From positions 2,168,069 to 2,232,068 of the forward strand of contig NW_006499776.1 in the NCBI RefSeq assembly GCF_000471905.2: a stretch of DNA of 64,000 nt, read 5' to 3'. How positions within the stretch are numbered: the first letter of the stretch is position 1; the number at the start of each line of letters is the position of its first letter. Source of the stretch: Amborella trichopoda (Eukaryota > Streptophyta > Magnoliopsida > Amborellales > Amborellaceae). The notes under the pieces were generated by a model that had not been told where the DNA came from, did no database searches, and saw only the letters and a program-made list of their open reading frames with translations. The position numbers and the translations under genes were made by a program. Shown here one piece after another: positions 47,301 through 58,208 of this stretch.

Positions 47301-50300
47301 GCAGTATGGACCGAGGCGGAGCATTTTAGGGTCATGTAGCATGGGCTGAGCTTGAGCAGTTTACGGTCCTGCAGTATGGACCGATGCTGAACAGTTGCAT
47401 TATGGACCATGGCAGAGCATTTCATGGCCATGTAGTTTGGACTGAGGCTTAGCAGTTTAGGGTCATGCATTATGGACCTAGGCTCAAAAGTACAGGATCA
47501 TACAGTACAAATCGAGGCTGAACGGTATAGGGTCATGCAATATGGACCGAGACTGAGCAGTCTATGGTCAGGTAGTAATGATTGAGGTAGAGGCTAAGTA
47601 GTTCAGAGTCATGCAGTATGGACCGAGGAGGAACAGTTTAGGGAAGTGAAATATGGATCGAGGCTGAGCAGTTTAGGGTCATGCAGTATAAATCGAGGCT
47701 AAGTAGTTTAGGGGCATGCAATATGGACCTAGGCTGAGCCGTTTAGCGTCTCGCAATATGGACCTAGGCTGAGCAGTTTATGGTCATGCAGCATGGACTG
47801 CGGCTGACTAGTTTAGGGTCATGCAGTATGGGCTTAGGCAGAGGCTGAGCAGTTTAAGGGCATGCTGTATCGACCGAGGCTGAGATGTTTAGGGTCATGA
47901 CGTATGAACCGAGGCTGAGCAGTCTAGGGTCATGCAGTATTGACTGAGGCAGAGGTTGAGCAGCTTAGAGTTGTGCAGTGTGGACCTAGACAAAGCAGTA
48001 TAGAGTCATGAAATATGGATCGAGGCTGAGCAGTTTAGGGTCATGTAGTATAAATCGAGGCTGAGTAGTTTAGGGACATGCAATATGGACCGAGCCTGAG
48101 CCATTTAGGGTGTTGCAATATGGACCCCGGCTGAGCAGTTTAGGATCATGCAGCATGGATCGAGGCTGACCAGTTTAGGGTCATGCAGTATGGACTGAGC
48201 TTGAGGAGTTAGGGGTCATGAACTTTGGATCGAGCATGCGTATTTTAGGGTCACGCAATATGGACCGAGGTTGAGCAGTCTAGGGTCAGGCAGCATGGAC
48301 CGAGGCTGAAGCTGAGCTGTTTTTAGTCATGCAGTGTGGGCCGAGGCTGAGCAGTTTAGGGTCATGAAGTATGGACCGAGGCAGAGCAGTTTAGGATCAT
48401 GCAGTATAAATCGGGGATGAGTGGCTTTGGGTCAGGCAGTATGGGCCGAGGCTGAGCCATTTAGATTCTCGCAATATAGACCTAAGCTGAGCAATTTGGG
48501 GTCATACAGTATGGATCGAGACTGAGAACTTTAGGGTTATGCAGTACGGACTAAGGCGGTGCCGTTTAGGGTCATGCAGCATGTACTGAGCTTGAGCAGT
48601 TTACAGTCATGCAATATGGACCGTGGCTGAGCGGTTTAGGGTCATGCAGTATGAACCAAGGATGTGAAGTTTACGGTCATGCTGTATGATACGAGGCCGT
48701 GCAGTTTAGGGTCATGCATTATGGACCTAGCCAAAATAGTTTAAGGTCAAGCAAGATGGACTGAGGCTGAGAAGTTAAGGGTCATGCAGTATGGATTGAG
48801 GCAGAGCAGGTTAAGGGTCATGCAGTATGGATTGAGGCAGAGCAGGTTATGGTCATGCAGTAAGGACTAAGGCTGAGTTGTTTAGAGTGATGCAATATGG
48901 ACCGAGGCTGAGTAGTTTAATGTCATGCAGTATGGACCGAGGCTTAGCAGTTTAGGGTCAGGCAGTATGGACCGATGCTGAACAGTTTAGGGGTCTAGCG
49001 GTATGGATCTAGGCTGAGCAGTTCATGGCCGCATAGTTTTGACCGAGGCATAGCAATGTAGTGTCATGCAATATGGACCTAGGCTGACTAGATTAGGATC
49101 ATGCAAAATAAATCGAGGCGGAGCAATTAGGGTAATGCTGTATGGATCGAGGTTGAGCAGTTTAAGGTCATGCAATATGGATCACGGTTGAGCAGTCTAG
49201 GGTCAGGCAGTATGGACCGAGGCTGAGCCTGAGCAGTTTAGAGCCATGCAGTGTGGACCGAGGCTGAGCACTTTAGGGTCATGAAGTACGGACCGAGGCC
49301 AAGCAGTTTAGGGTCTTGCAGTGTAAATCGCGGCTGAGTAGTTTAGTGTCATGCAGTATGGGCCGAGGTTGAGTTGTTTAGGGTCTCAAAATAAGGACCT
49401 AGGCTGAGCAGTTTAGGGTCACGCAGTATGGATTGAGGCTGTGCAATTTAGGGCATGCTCTATGGACCAAGGCTGAGCAGTTTAGGGTTTTACAGTATGG
49501 ACCGAGGCTAAAGAGTTTAGGGTCATGTAGTATGGACTGTGGTTGACCACTTTAGGGTCATGCCTTATGGAACGTGGCTAAAGGGTTTAGGGTCATGCAG
49601 TATAAAGTCATGTTATATGGATCGAGGATGAGACGTATACAGTCATGCTCTAGGGAACGAGGCTTAGCAATCTAGGGTCATGCAGAATGGACAATGGACC
49701 GAGCTTAAAGAGTTTATGGTCATGCAAGATGGACTATGGATGAGAAGTTAAGGGTCATGAGATATTGATCGAGGTTGAGCAGTTTAGGGTCATGAAGTAA
49801 GTACTGAGGTTGAAAGGTTTAGGGTCAAGGAATATGTACTGAGGCTGAGTAGTTTAGGGTCAAGCAGTATGGACCGAGGATGAGCTGTTTAGGGTGATGC
49901 AGTATGGACCGAGGTTAAGAACTTTAGGGTCATGCAGTATGGACCGAGACAGAGCAGTTTAGGGTCATACAGCATGGCCCGAGCTTGAGCAGTTTACAGT
50001 CATGCAATATGGACTGAGGCACTTTAGGGTCATGGAGTATCGTCGGTGGCTGAGCGATTTAGCGTCATGCAGTATACAGTCATGGAGTGTGGACCGAGGC
50101 TGAGCAGTTTGGGGTTATGTAGTATAAATCGAGACTGAGTAGTTTAGGGTCATGCAGTATAAACCGAGGCTGAGCCATTTAGNNNNNNNNNNNNNNNNNN
50201 NNNNNNNNNNNNNNNNNNNNNNNNNNNNNNNNNNNNNNNNNNNNNNNNNNNNNNNNNNNNNNNNNNNNNNNNNNNNNNNNNNNNNNNNNNNNNNNNNNNN

Positions 50301-53300
50301 NNNNNNNNNNNNNNNNNNNNNNNNNNNNNNNNNNNNNNNNNNNNNNNNNNNNNNNNNNNNNNNNNNNNNNNNNNNNNNNNNNNNNNNNNNNNNNNNNNNN
50401 NNNNNNNNNNNNNNNNNNNNNNNNNNNNNNNNNNNNNNNNNNNNNNNNNNNNNNNNNNNNNNNNNNNNNNNNNNNNNNNNNNNNNNNNNNNNNNNNNNNN
50501 NNNNNNNNNCTGAGCCATTTAGGGTCTCGCAATATGGACCAAGGCTGAGCAGTTTAGGGTCATGTAGCATGGACCGAGGCTTACCAGTTTAGGGTCATGC
50601 AGTATGGACCGAGGGTGAGTAGTTTGGGGTCATGCACTTTGGATCGAGCTTGAGCATTTTAGGGTCACGCAATATGGATAGAGGCTGAGCCGTCCAGGGT
50701 CAAGCAGTATGGACTGAGGCTAAAGCTGAGCTGTTTAGACTAGTGGAGTGTGGAGCACGGCTGAGCAGTTTAGGGTCATGCAGTATGGACCGAGGCTGAG
50801 AAGTTTAGGGTCATGTAGTGTAAATCGAGACTGAGTAGTTTTGGGTCAGCCAGTATGGACCGAGGCTGGGCCATTTAGGGTCTCGCAATATGGACCTAGG
50901 ATGAGCAGTTTAGGGTCATACAGTTCGGACCAAGGCTGCGAACTTTAGGGTCATGCAGTGTGGAACGAGGCAGAGCAGTTTAGGATCATGAGGCATGGAT
51001 TGAGCTTGAGCTGTTTATGGTCATGAAATATGGACTGAGGCTAAGCACTTTAGGGTCATGTAGTATGGACCGTGGCTGAGCGGTTTAGGGTCATGTAGTA
51101 TAGGGTCATGCAGTATGGACCGAGGATATGAAGTTTATGATCATGCTGTACGATATGAGGCTGTATAGTTAAGGGTCATGCAGTATGGATCGAGCCAAAA
51201 CAATTTAAGGCCATGGAAGATGAACTGAGGCTGCGCAGTTAAGGGTCATGCAGTATGGACCGAGGCTGAGCAGTTTATGGTCATGTAGTATGGACCGAGG
51301 CTGAGAAGTTTATGGTCATGCAGTACGGACCGAGGTTGAGTAGTTTAGGGTCATGCAGTATGGACCGGGGCTTAGTTGCTTAGGGTCATTTAGTATGGAC
51401 CGATGCTGAATAGTTTAGGGCCTTACAGTATAGACCGAGGCTGAGTAGTTCATGGCGATGTAGTTTTGAGCGAGGCATAGCAGTTTAGGGTCATGCACTA
51501 TGAACATAGGCTGAGCAGTTTAGGACCATGCAATATAAATCGAGGCTTAGCAGTTTAGGGTCATGCTGTATGGACCGAGCCTCAACACATTAAGGTCATG
51601 CAATATGGACCGAGGCTGAGCAGTCTAAGATCAGGCAGTATGGACTGAGGCAAAGCCTGAGCAGTTTAGAGTCATGCAGTGTGGACCGAGGCTGAGCAGT
51701 TTAAGGTCATGAAGTATGGACTGAGGCTGAGTAGTTTAGGGTCATGCAATATAAATCGAGGCCGAGTAGTTTAGGGTCACGCAGTATTTACTGAGGTGGA
51801 GCTATTTAGGGCCTCGAAATATGGACCTAGGGTGAGCAGTATGGAACGAGGCTGTGCAGTTTAGAGCACGTTATATGGACCGAGGCTGAGCAGTTTAGCG
51901 TTATGCAGTATGGATCGAGGCTAAGGAGTTTATGGTCATGCAGTATGGTCCGAGGCTGACCACTTTAGGGTCATGCCGTATGGAATGTGGCTGAGCGGTT
52001 TAGGGTCATGCAGTACAGGGTCATGCAATATGGACCGAGGATGAGAAGTTTACGATCATGCTGTGTGGTACGAGGCTGAGCAGTTTAGGGTCATCAAGTA
52101 TGGACCGAGCCTAAACAACTTAGGGTCTTGCAAGATGGACTAATCAAGAGAAGTTAAGGGTCATGAGGTATGGTCCGAGGCTGAGCAATATAGGGTCATG
52201 CATTAAGTATCAAGGTTGAGAAGTTTAGGGCCATGGAGTATGTACCGAGGCTGAGTAGTTTAGGGGCATGCAGTATGGACCGAGGACGAGCTTTTTAGGG
52301 TGATGCAGTATGGACCGAGGAAGAGAACTTTAAGGTCATGCAGTATGGATCGAGGCAGAGCAGTTTAAAATCATGCAGCATGGACCGAGCATGAGCAGTT
52401 TACAGTCATGCAATATAGACTGAGGCTAAGTACTTGAGGGTCATGCAGTATGGATCATGGCTGAGCGGTTTAGGGTCACGCAGTATATGGTCATGCAGTA
52501 TGGACCGAGGATGTGAAGTTTACGGTCATGTTGTACGATGTGAGGCGGTGCAGTTTAGGGTCATGCAGTATGGACCGAGCCTAAAAGATGGACTAAGGCT
52601 GAGAAGTTAAGGGTCATGCAGTAGGGACCGAGGCTGAGCAGTTTAGGTGATGCAATAAGGACTACGGTTGAGAAGTTTAGGTAGGGATTAGGGTTGTGTA
52701 GTTTAGGGTCATGCAGTATGGACCGTGGCTGAGAAATTTAGGGTCATGTAGTATGGATCGAGGCAGAGCAGTTTAGGATCATGGAGCATGGACCGAGCTT
52801 GAGCCGTTTACGGTCATGCAATATGGACCGAAGCTAAGCACTTTAGGGTCATGCTGTATGGACCATGGCTGAGCCGTTTAGGGGTCATGCAGTATACCGG
52901 AGGATATGAAGTTTTTTCTCATGCTATATCATACGAGGCTGTGCAGTTTATGTTCATGCAGTATGGACTGAGCCTAAATAGTTTAGGTCCATGCAAGATG
53001 GACTTAGGCTGAGCTGTTAACGGTCATGCAGTATGGACTGAGGCTGAGCAGTTTAGGGTCATGCTGTATGGACTGAGGCTGAGAGGTTTAAGGTAGGGAC
53101 CGAGGCTGAGTAGTTTAGGGTCATGCAGTATGGACTGAGGTTTAGCAATTTAGGGTCATGCAGTATGGACCAATGCTAAACAATTTAGGGTCTTGCAATA
53201 TGGACCCAGGATGAGCAGTTCATGGCCATGTAGTTTTGTTCGAGGCTTAGTAGTTTAGGGTCATGCATTATGGACTGAGAAGTTTAGGAGCATACAGTAT

Positions 53301-53430
53301 AAATCGAGGCTGAGCAGTTAAGGGTAATGCAGAATGGACTAAGGCTGAGCAGTTTAGGGTGATACAGTAAAGACTACGATTAAGAAATTTAAGGTAGGGA
53401 CCAGGGCTGTGTATTTTAGGGTCATGAAAT
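32341..53430 (+). repeat. 35-bp satellite array, about 600 units
   Basis: The unit is 35 bp: GTTTAGGGTCATGCAGTATG followed by GACCGAGGCTGAGCA. Variants differ by a few substitutions, and many units are 33-36 bp. The array is continuous for about 21 kb apart from the assembly gap. The left 3-4 kb looks like simple monomers. Further right, marker variants recur at 1-6 kb, showing higher-order structure. The monomer matches the internal tandem repeats of the flanking retrotransposons. Open frames across the array (62-73 codons) come from the repeat phase and are not genes. It ends at 53,430 inside a gag-pol linker. Confidence 0.95.
50183..50509. other. Assembly gap (327 N) inside the satellite
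   Basis: It is a run of N. Both flanks are the same unit variant (CTGAGCCATTTAG), so the gap lies within repeated blocks. Its true length is unknown, and open frames crossing it are meaningless. Confidence 0.98.
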
Positions 53431-54760
53431 AAAAGTCGGCCGCGGGTCATTCTCATCACCCAAGTTTATTTCTTCGAGATCTCTAGCCATAGCTTGTCCA
53501 CCTACTTCCCATTCCTCAAGGGCTTCTTGAACTTCCACTTCATCATCAGTCGGTGATCCAGAGGGTCCTTCATTGACTTCAAATGTCTCGACCTCAAACT
53601 TTGTGGGTACTCATGCTCTTGACATCTCTGCCTCAAATTGGGCTTTGACGGTATAGAACATGGTGGCTACCTCTACTGCTTGTTTTCATCATGAGGAGTC
53701 AACTTCAAGGAGAGACAATGCATATGGTTGAGAGAGTGAATTTTAGGGCGCCTGGATCAATTGCGAAGAACAGGGTTCAGATAGTGTGAGGAGAGGGTCT
53801 TGTGATTTAGCAACCATGGATACAACCACCACATCATTCTCGTTCTTGCGATCACCATTTCTATGTACTCTTGAATCTGCCACAGGCTTTAGTGGTATGA
53901 AAGGTTTTGAGGTAGGTTTAGGTAGTGGAGGTTGGTTTTGGGGTACCGGCTAACTTTGCTGTACAATCGGTGTGGATTTAAGAGTTTGTGAGGAGTGGGT
54001 ACGTAAAGATTGTGCCATCGGACTTGGTGCCGACTGGGCAGGCCATGAAACCGAGTCTGGTGTGGACTGGTTAATTTGAGTGATATGGGTAGGTGTTGGT
54101 AAAATGGAGATTGATGGAAGTTGAGGGTTTGGAGGTGGTTGGGTATATGGGACCAATGGTGGTCCCGGGAACTTAAGGAGTGGTGGATTGCTTAGTGTGT
54201 TAGGATAAGTGATGAGTGGCGGACCAAGGAACTTCAAAAGCCTTGGTTTTTGCACAGGTGATTTCCAGCCACTCCACCTTGTTCAGGTCGGAAGCAAGGT
54301 TGTTAGCACCAAGCTGGAGCGACATAAGGAGCGAAGGTGTTGTAGCTTCATAGCTTATCCAAGCTACTACGAAGTCAATCAGGTGTGTCAAAGGCTTTCT
54401 AGCTGTCTATGGACCTACTTGAAACTGACTTACAAGCTTAAAAAACGTGTTTGAGGGCTTTGGTTTGATCCGGCCTCTATATCTTCATGCCTGATCTGAG
54501 ACTGATCGAGTCAGTGCTGGTCACTGCTTCAGAGATCTGCACCATGTAGCATGCTTCGTGAGAATGGAAGCTTTGCCCTCTTAACTCTCTTAGTCGTTGT
54601 TCGAAGTCAGGCTCAAGGGGTCATTAAGGTTTCTTGGCCTTGTGATTTTTGTGCCGCTTGAGGAGCTGCTCAATAGTGGGAGGAGGCTTCGCTTTGGTCC
54701 TAGATGCCAAGGCATCAGCGATTGACAGGAATCCAGCCACTTGGGCCACCATCTTTTTCA
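53431..54760 (-). pseudogene. Gag-pol linker region of element G2, truncated by the satellite
   Basis: On the minus strand the end nearest the satellite encodes EEINLGDENDPRPTF, the same linker that precedes reverse transcriptase in P. The sequence then switches to satellite, so reverse transcriptase, RNase H and integrase are missing. Upstream is a proline-rich stretch (54,255-53,950, with many PPL and PxP motifs) and a damaged YMVQISEA-like part near 54,550. No protease D(T/S)G motif was recognised. Stops and shifts occur throughout. Confidence 0.7.
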
Positions 54761-54761
54761 G

Positions 54762-55319
54762 CTACTTTTGATGCCACCTGCTGGTGTTGCAACTTTTTAA
54801 CTCCTTGTCAAAAGCCTCAAAGTTTGGGCATTCGCCAGTTGACCCTGCAAAAGACGTGTTAGCAGAAGAAGAAGAAGGGTTGGAAGAGTCGGGGATAGAA
54901 GAAGGGGGAGAGATTTTTTGGTCGTCACTCAGATTGGATCGATATGGGTAGCTTTTATTGTCATTACCGAAATTGGACAGGTGCAGGGAATCTTTTAAGT
55001 CTTCACCCTGCTTGGACCGTTGAGGGGTGCTTTTAATGTCGTCACCCTTATCAGATGTGTTTGACCGTTGAGGGCTCAAGAATGTCCTCTTGGTTGAATC
55101 CCGGGTTTTTGTCAGTGGAAGAGACTGACTCGAGGAGAAAATACCGTTGGGTTGGCAACGAAGGAAGGGGCTTGAGGAATTCAACCTCAGTCTGGGGTTG
55201 AGGGAGTTTCCTCTTTCGACGAGAGGCTCCTGGTGCTCATCTCCTTCTACCATTTTTGGGAACGGGCGCAAGCTGACGAAGTTCACGAGGCTCAAAAACC
55301 GGCCTTGCTTGGCGAACAA
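54762..55319 (-). pseudogene. Gag-pol spacer of G2
   Basis: An open frame of 185 codons, the longest uninterrupted one in G2, is rich in S, N, D and P. It has three or four degenerate repeats around GDD(I/L)K(S/D)...RS(N/K) and is related to 25,251-25,645. It has no known domain. It could be a disordered linker between gag and protease in the intact polyprotein; that is inference from position only. Confidence 0.55.
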
Positions 55320-56319
55320 CCTTTCTTGTCATGGATTTCATTCTGCTTCGTCGTCAATAGACCTGCCATGGTTGGGAAGTCAAGGGTTCATCGGAGTCGA
55401 AGGGCTTGGGAAACACTTCATCACATGGGATCTGTGTCTGAGTGACCTCTTGTGTTGACAGTTCAGTGGATTGAGCATGATCCTCCAAGATTGAGCTGAC
55501 GGAACACCGGCCTCATACTTTCTCTTTCGTTATAGCTCGAAAGCAAAAACACCCTTCTAAGTCATTGCCCTTTATCTGATGATATGGGCACCAAAGGTTC
55601 ACAGTCCCTTAGGCGAGGCACCTGGGTTGTCTTGACGGCTTTAGTATGACGACCCCTACTTGGAGCATCATGCAAAATAGTGCCTGAAGAAGATCTGGTG
55701 GTAGTTCATTAAGACAATATACTTGCTCGACTTCTTCTTGAACTGTCACTATGTGAGATGCTTCAACTGCCCCAAATGCCTTCTTGAGGCTATCGAGCTG
55801 TATCTACCCCTTTTGAATTAAAGCCTCGATGTGGTCCTTGAGGGTGAAGCAATCTTGAACAGGATGCCCCAACATTCTATGATATGCAAAGTAATTCTTG
55901 TGGGCAGCGAAGTCAGCATTCTGGCCCTTTCACCTCGTGTAAGGTGATCATCTATTGCTCAATCAACAATCGAAACAAAGTCGAGACCCACTCCCTATCG
56001 AAGTTGTAGACTTTCTTTTTTTGCTCCTCCACTAGTCCTTTTCGTAGAGATTACGAGGTGGAGGCACCTAATTGTAGGATTAGGACTTCTATTGGTTTGC
56101 CTGAGGTGTCCCCTGAGTGTTTATCGGGTTCACCCCCTTAAAGAAATCCAGAGTTTGAGGTGAAGCGTTCTTAGGGTCTGATATAGTGAGTGCAGTACTG
56201 ATCACTCCTTTCTATTGAAATCCTCGAGAATTGGGACGACCATTACCAGAGCCTCGATTTTTTTCCCCATTTGATGATGGGGCTTGATGTTTGCCATGGT
56301 GCTTTAGGAGGCTCTCTAT
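55320..56319 (-). pseudogene. gag: C-terminal part of gag of G2 with degenerate zinc-knuckle-like motif
   Basis: Between about 55,918 and 55,811 the minus strand encodes YFAYHRMLGHPVQDC, then FTLKDHIEALIQKG. This is the C-x2-YHR-x2-GH-x4-DC-x2-LK-x2-I motif near the gag C-terminus of Tat elements, with the first cysteine position replaced. Other stretches are frameshifted. No intact frame joins it to the core domain upstream. Confidence 0.65.
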
Positions 56320-57557
56320 CTAGACTGCTTTGGAGATCAGATCTGATATAGAGGTCGAGTTTGACACCTCGACATGCAGGGAAATCTTCGGCCACATGTT
56401 GCACACACATGCTTGAACTACATCAATTTCAAGCATGCGGATAGCTTGGTACGCAGCCAGATCTCTCCATCTTGCGATGAATTGATCAACCTGCTCATCT
56501 AAACCTTGAGTCAATGTGAGAAGCTCAATAGTCTGGACTTCTCTTTCAACCTCAGAGAAAAGTTTGTAAAACAATTGTTCTATTTCTTCCCAAGTCTGCA
56601 CTGATTTCAGAGGCATACCACTTGAATGCTGGCCCGTCAAGGTCTCAACGAACTGATGGAGAAGAAGCCTCCCATCAGCTGCTATCTCTTGACATGTAGA
56701 ATAGAAATGGGCAATATGTTGGTGTGGTGAACTCGTGTTGTTGAAGAGTGGGAGTCGCCCCTTTTGGTAATTAGGCGGAAATGGGAGATACTCAATATAA
56801 GAGGATAGGGCTTCCGATAGAATGTTATGCCCTACACACCTGGGATTTGTCTGCCTTGCAAACTGTGGGTGACCATGGCATCAATATCTGCTTGTGAAAC
56901 CTTCTGAGAGGAGGAATGGGCATGCAAGGGAGGTGGTTGCTTAGGGCCGGATCGGCTGGATGAGGAGAATTGGCTTCCTGGTGAGATGAGTTCCTAGGAA
57001 ACTGAGTACTTTCCATCAGCTCAATCTTCTCCATCATCTTACGCATCATGTCCTCGAAGCGATTCATATCGCCATCTTAATCATCATTGGGCTCCTCAAT
57101 GACCATAAAACTGACCGTTTCTTTGGGGAGGCTACTTTCTTGTGCAGTCGGTCTTGCTTACCCGTCTGACTGGGTGCAACAGGTCAGTTAGTAGGGGTTC
57201 GGCATGCCCTGGTTTGCACGCTGATCGGGTTAGAACCGATTCACGATGGTTTGTGGACCGCAAGGGGTGCAATGTTGGGTCGTCACCTACGACATTGACA
57301 ACCATACAAAATTCTGACACTTCCTCCTTAGGCTCAGTTGCGGCCTGTAATGGATAAAAGGGGTTCTCCGGCAGAGGATCCGCAAGCTTACTTGCCCCGA
57401 ATGCCTTGGGTTCTTTTCTTGGCACTATTAGCAGGTCTTGGTCATGTTTGACTCTCAAGCTCTGGTGTACTTCTCTCCAAAATCGAAACTGAGACTGTGA
57501 TTGTGAAATTTCTGCTTTCTTCAGACATGACAGAGCCATCTCCATGAGGTGTGGCAA
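56320..57557 (-). pseudogene. gag: Gag pseudogene of G2, N-terminal and core
   Basis: Three minus-strand pieces are in order: 57,557-57,132 (141 codons, N-terminal, charged), 57,067-56,825 (MNRFEDMMRKMMEKIELME, a likely coiled coil), and 56,640-56,320 (106 codons, the Retrotrans_gag core with W..IEQLFYKLF, TIELLTLTQGLDEQ and FIARWRDLAAY). The pieces are in different frames, so the gene is dead. In a live element it would form the particle shell. It matches the truncated gag at 8,341-9,141 and extends beyond that copy at both ends. Confidence 0.8.
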
Positions 57558-58208
57558 GGAATGCAGGCCAGAGATAGGAGTCAGCTCGGGCTTCTATCTT
57601 GGCTTGGGGATAGGCGAGGGGTGGAATACTTCATCACCCAAGGGAGCCTTGCCCCGAGCTCTCTTGTGGGCATTGAACATAGGGGCGGTTTGAAGAGGGT
57701 TCTTCAAGATGGTACTCTTAAGAAAAGCCTTTGACTACCAAGTCTTGAGTGGTTTGTCCAGAGGAGCAGAGACTAATGGGGGAGGAGACAGCTGTCAACG
57801 ACCTTTCAACCGGGAGCTCGGAGTTTTCTGTGGGGGTAGCATGTGTGTGCCACTTGCAGAAGGGTTCCGAGTGACCTGAGGGTCCACCCGGGCTCAAGCT
57901 ATATGTCAGGCCTTAGGGGGCCGAGCATTGCGAGCATGTGCTTGTGAGAGTATGGCCTTGTGACCACCCCTCACAGAGTGATCAGGCATGTGCTAGGAGG
58001 GAAATCGAGGGGGATGTCTTTCCTATACTCGGCTAGGTGCAATTAGAGGGCTGCCCCAAGTAGTGCGATATGTATGCAACAGATATACAGGGCCAGGTCT
58101 GAGAAGACCCGAACCCGGACAGTGGTTCGAGGTAGCCTGATGGTTGCCTCGAGGTGTGGCTCGAGTTGATGGACCACGAGCTCTAATGCATGTGTGGGAG
58201 GTGGTGGC
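57558..58208 (-). other. Leader region of G2, PBS missing
   Basis: This is internal sequence between the LTR and gag, similar to parts of 9,142-9,480. The LTR end at 58,209 is followed on the minus strand by GCCACCACCTCCC rather than a TGGCGACTCC-type PBS. By comparison with G1 about 550 bases including the PBS are gone. Confidence 0.6.

Noticed and set aside
50115-50592. Four open frames of 117-151 codons
   Set aside because: They run through the N gap and are artefacts of the unknown bases.
32341-53430. CRISPR-like array of regularly spaced repeats
   Set aside because: There are no distinct unique spacers; the whole 35-bp unit repeats. The context is a plant retrotransposon and no cas genes are present.
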